NCBI RefSeq assembly: GCF_037975245.1
Contig: NC_092575.1
Span: 21,157,841-21,221,840 of the forward strand
Reading direction: 5' to 3'
DNA: 64,000 nt
Source of the DNA: Apostichopus japonicus
Taxonomy: Eukaryota > Echinodermata > Holothuroidea > Aspidochirotida > Stichopodidae
Each line of letters starts with the position of its first letter. Position 1 is the stretch's first letter. The notes under the pieces were generated by a model, which was not told the DNA's origin, did not search any database, and worked only from the letters and a program-made list of their open reading frames with translations. Shown here piece by piece: positions 61,494-64,000 of this stretch. The translations under genes were made by a program, and so were the position numbers.

Positions 61494-63370
61494 TGTCTGA
61501 AATCATATTGTGGGTTATTGTAAGCAAATAATTATGAATACAAACGTCATATCACCAGTGGTGCTGTACCCAAGAATTTATTCACTTGAGAGCGGGTAAG
61601 GAAGTTGGTGAGACATTTTTGTACAAACAGTTATTTACAGTGAGAGCTTATGACAACAGGACTATAATTGTAATTACAACCTGTAGGAGTTACATGAAAT
61701 ATTCTCCTCCCTGTCTAACATGGTTATGTATGTATATACTCTATGTGACTATGTCCATATTGGTATACTTGCCTTTTAGGTAAACAATTACAAGTAACAT
61801 ATGCAGTCATGTCAACATATGTGCGTGTATGTCGCCCTACTTTGTCAACATAACATCTCAACAGCAGTATTAACGTTGACAGACCTGATACTATGGATGT
61901 ATAGCTTCCCTGTTGTGAGTACAAGGTTGTGATTGTGTTGATGGCATTCAAAGGTCATGTAAGTTCAGCAGATGGCAAAATGTGAAATCGCTTAAGTTCT
62001 ATATCAGAACAATAATAACTTTGACAGAGTTTTAATATGAAAGGTGCAGTGTTCTTAGAATCTCCAACAGTTTTGTTTTATGAAGGTCAATGTCAGTTGA
62101 GGTCAACAGATGTTGAAACCTGGCAAAAGTGTTCAATCTTCTAGGCACCTTTTGCAAATCTCTTTGCCATTTGATAATGTTGGATAACATTTTGGACTGA
62201 TGTGTCAGTTTGTAGATCAACCTGCTACTTAAAGATGATGTTTAGTAATTCCCATTAAGATTAACTACTTATTAAAGGTATATTCTGTTGGCTCAAAACA
62301 ATTCTTGGAAATTGACTGTTTCCTTTGATCAAACCATATCCTCATAACATTTTTTTTGTGTGGAAAGATATGAATTTGTCAAATTTTATCATAGGAACTT
62401 GTGAATGCATTTGGAATTAACAGAATGAATGTCATCATGGCAATTGAACTGAAAATGTCTTTTAGTTTTTTCTTCATAGTATTTATATCATGTATGCATA
62501 GAAGTGTAATAATGTTAAGGAAAAGCTGAGAGCTGATAAACTATCTGGCTTTTCAGAGAAATGTACATATTCACTTTATTTAATTGACAATACAGATACA
62601 AACTTAGTAATCATTGATTTTTCCTATAGAGTTGTTATTACCTGTATGTTGAGGGTCATGGGAGGGGCACTACATCAATGCCAAATGTATCTCTGGAGAA
62701 TGTGTAGGCAACAGATTCAGAATACATTTCAACAAACCTCTCAATTCTGATTAAAGTACAGAGATCATATGGTTCTCATGAAAACCTTGATTATAGCTTT
62801 TACTGTGGCAAACCCTTTCGTTCATAACCCTTTTCGTTTGCGTACGTTTATACCTTTGTGGAAACAGAATGGTTTGTTGTATTCACATAGACAGGCTGGC
62901 AAACATTAACTCCTAAACATGTATCAAGTAACTCGTCTATTCATTTAGTACATGCATAGTAAAACCCAACCAACACCGACCCAAAAGCCAAAGCCAAATG
63001 AAACCTGAGGCTCCATTACCCATGGAAAATCACTACTATCAGGGCATATTTTAGCATTCAAACTAGTGGGTCATTTGTAGCTTCCCCCTGCAATTTACAC
63101 TTCCTAAATTAAAGTAGGCCAACGATAATGTGAACACATGCACAGTATGCGCTATTTCAGTCAGTTTTAGCGAAATGTTCATATCATGCCTTCTGAATTC
63201 ATAAGTAGTATGCAACCTTAAGATTCTAGGCACGAATTTTAGGAAAGGCGTTCAAAAAGAACACGAGGTTTGTTTTAACCACTCATCACGTACATGCACG
63301 ATCGAGGATGCGATGGCCGTGTGTTTGTTTTTGTTTTCACGTGATGGTTTTGTTAGAATACCAACAAACG

Positions 63371-63905
63371 CAGGCGCGTATCCAGGATTTTCAAACCCAG
63401 GGCCGTGAACTACTATCTAAGCGGAGCGCCACCATCGGTTGGCGCGCAGCGTACAAGAAAATTTCTTATTTTGATACCCCCCAGATCACCGGAAACGGCA
63501 CTTCTCGGGCTTGAAATGACCAACCAGATGTACACTTTTTGCCTGAGAACCAAGTATTTCCTAATAGTTTTTTTTTTCCATCCATAACCTTTTTGAAGAT
63601 TGTCAACCCGGCACACATCATGTTCGACCTGATCGCATCTCCTGTGGGTCTTTGCTTTTGTAGGTGATTCTACGTCGCGGCCCACAATACCGTCAGCCCC
63701 ACTTTTCAAGGTTTTAAGTTGTTTGTTCAGAATTTGAAAATTCACATTTCTCGTGAATAAACTCACTTCAAAACATCCCCATAATGTTGTACAAAATTTC
63801 ATCTATGGACAACCAATATAGAAAAACTTCCTTCAACCCCTAACAGACCGGTCAAAATTGCACGAGTAGAGGAAGTGTGATGCAGAATGTTGGTCAGAAA
63901 TTTTC
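63371..63905 (+). mobile_element. GCGTATCCAGG-family TIR element copy
   Basis: Begins CAGGCGCGTATCCAGGATTT and parallels 9486-9965. It carries an extra ~50-bp and a ~60-bp block relative to that copy. No transposase frame seen. Confidence 0.7.
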
Positions 63906-63917
63906 GAAACTTCAGAC

Positions 63918-64000
63918 CAGGGCCGTAGCGAGCGGGGGGGTGTTGGGGGGTGTCACACCCCCCCCAATAATTTGGTCGCTGTCGGCAAATTTTGGGTCTG
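63918..64000 (+). mobile_element. Left end of an outer-type hAT-like element, running off the window
   Basis: CAGGGCCGTAGCGAGCGGGG, then a G/C-rich stretch and GGTCGCTGTCGGCAAATTTT. The last part matches the right-end interior of the 5206-34345 element on the opposite strand. Confidence 0.75.

Overview
The window looks like genomic DNA from a marine invertebrate deuterostome. An echinoderm, possibly a sea cucumber, is my best guess. Reasons: long-intron GT-AG genes, ZU5/UPA/death-fold signalling domains, many short TIR transposons, a CR1/L2/Rex1-like LINE, a Penelope-like fragment, tRNA-derived SINEs, and intronic repeats full of AGGTCA half-sites. The species is inferred, not proven.

Layout. 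1-2.6 kb: a Penelope-like GIY-YIG fragment (minus strand), two SINE copies with (TA)n tails, and a perfect 79-bp direct repeat. About 4.38-61.49 kb: one large plus-strand host gene, reconstructed here from splice signals and intron phases. A 20-nt first coding exon (4382-4401) is followed by a ~30.9-kb first intron, then 19 exons (35256-61493). The summed reading frame is 1811 codons plus stop. Predicted domain order: beta-propeller, DED-like, 14-residue-repeat coiled coil, death-like, ZU5, UPA, death-like, UBA-like, ZU5, UPA, death-like. The second ZU5-UPA-death cassette repeats the exon phases and nearly the exon lengths of the first. This resembles PIDD/UNC5-type death signalling scaffolds but is much more elaborate.

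The first intron holds a nest of mobile elements whose junctions can be read level by level. (1) A hAT-like TIR element at 5206-34345 has an 8-bp target duplication. (2) A LINE inside it has its coding sequence cut into three pieces. (3) One cut is a 1.53-kb hAT-like insertion (5914-7441) with an 8-bp target duplication. (4) The other cut is a TIR-bounded insertion (9486-33074) with a 7-bp duplication, and removing it rejoins the LINE reverse transcriptase frame at the exact codon. (5) That insertion carries a GGTCA-repeat element, which is split at its (TG)n tract by (6) an ~18.7-kb segment (about 11539-30258).

The innermost 18.7-kb segment is the most interesting part. It has ~22-bp terminal inverted repeats, and dozens of copies of a GTCCCC-N2-TTGG motif lie near both ends and in an internal satellite. 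It carries one spliced gene (13814-27820, 1220 codons plus stop) that joins a KMT5A/SET8-like SET domain, an 86-residue tandem repeat, zinc-finger-like motifs, a tyrosine-recombinase domain with an R-K-TxxR-H-Y signature, and a SANT/Myb-like tail. I propose a giant animal DNA transposon that encodes a histone-methyltransferase/tyrosine-recombinase fusion.

The rest (36-50 kb introns, 62-64 kb) is intronic or intergenic repeats: GGTCA minisatellites, ~210-bp tandem units, several small TIR elements, and the start of another copy of the outer element family at the right edge.
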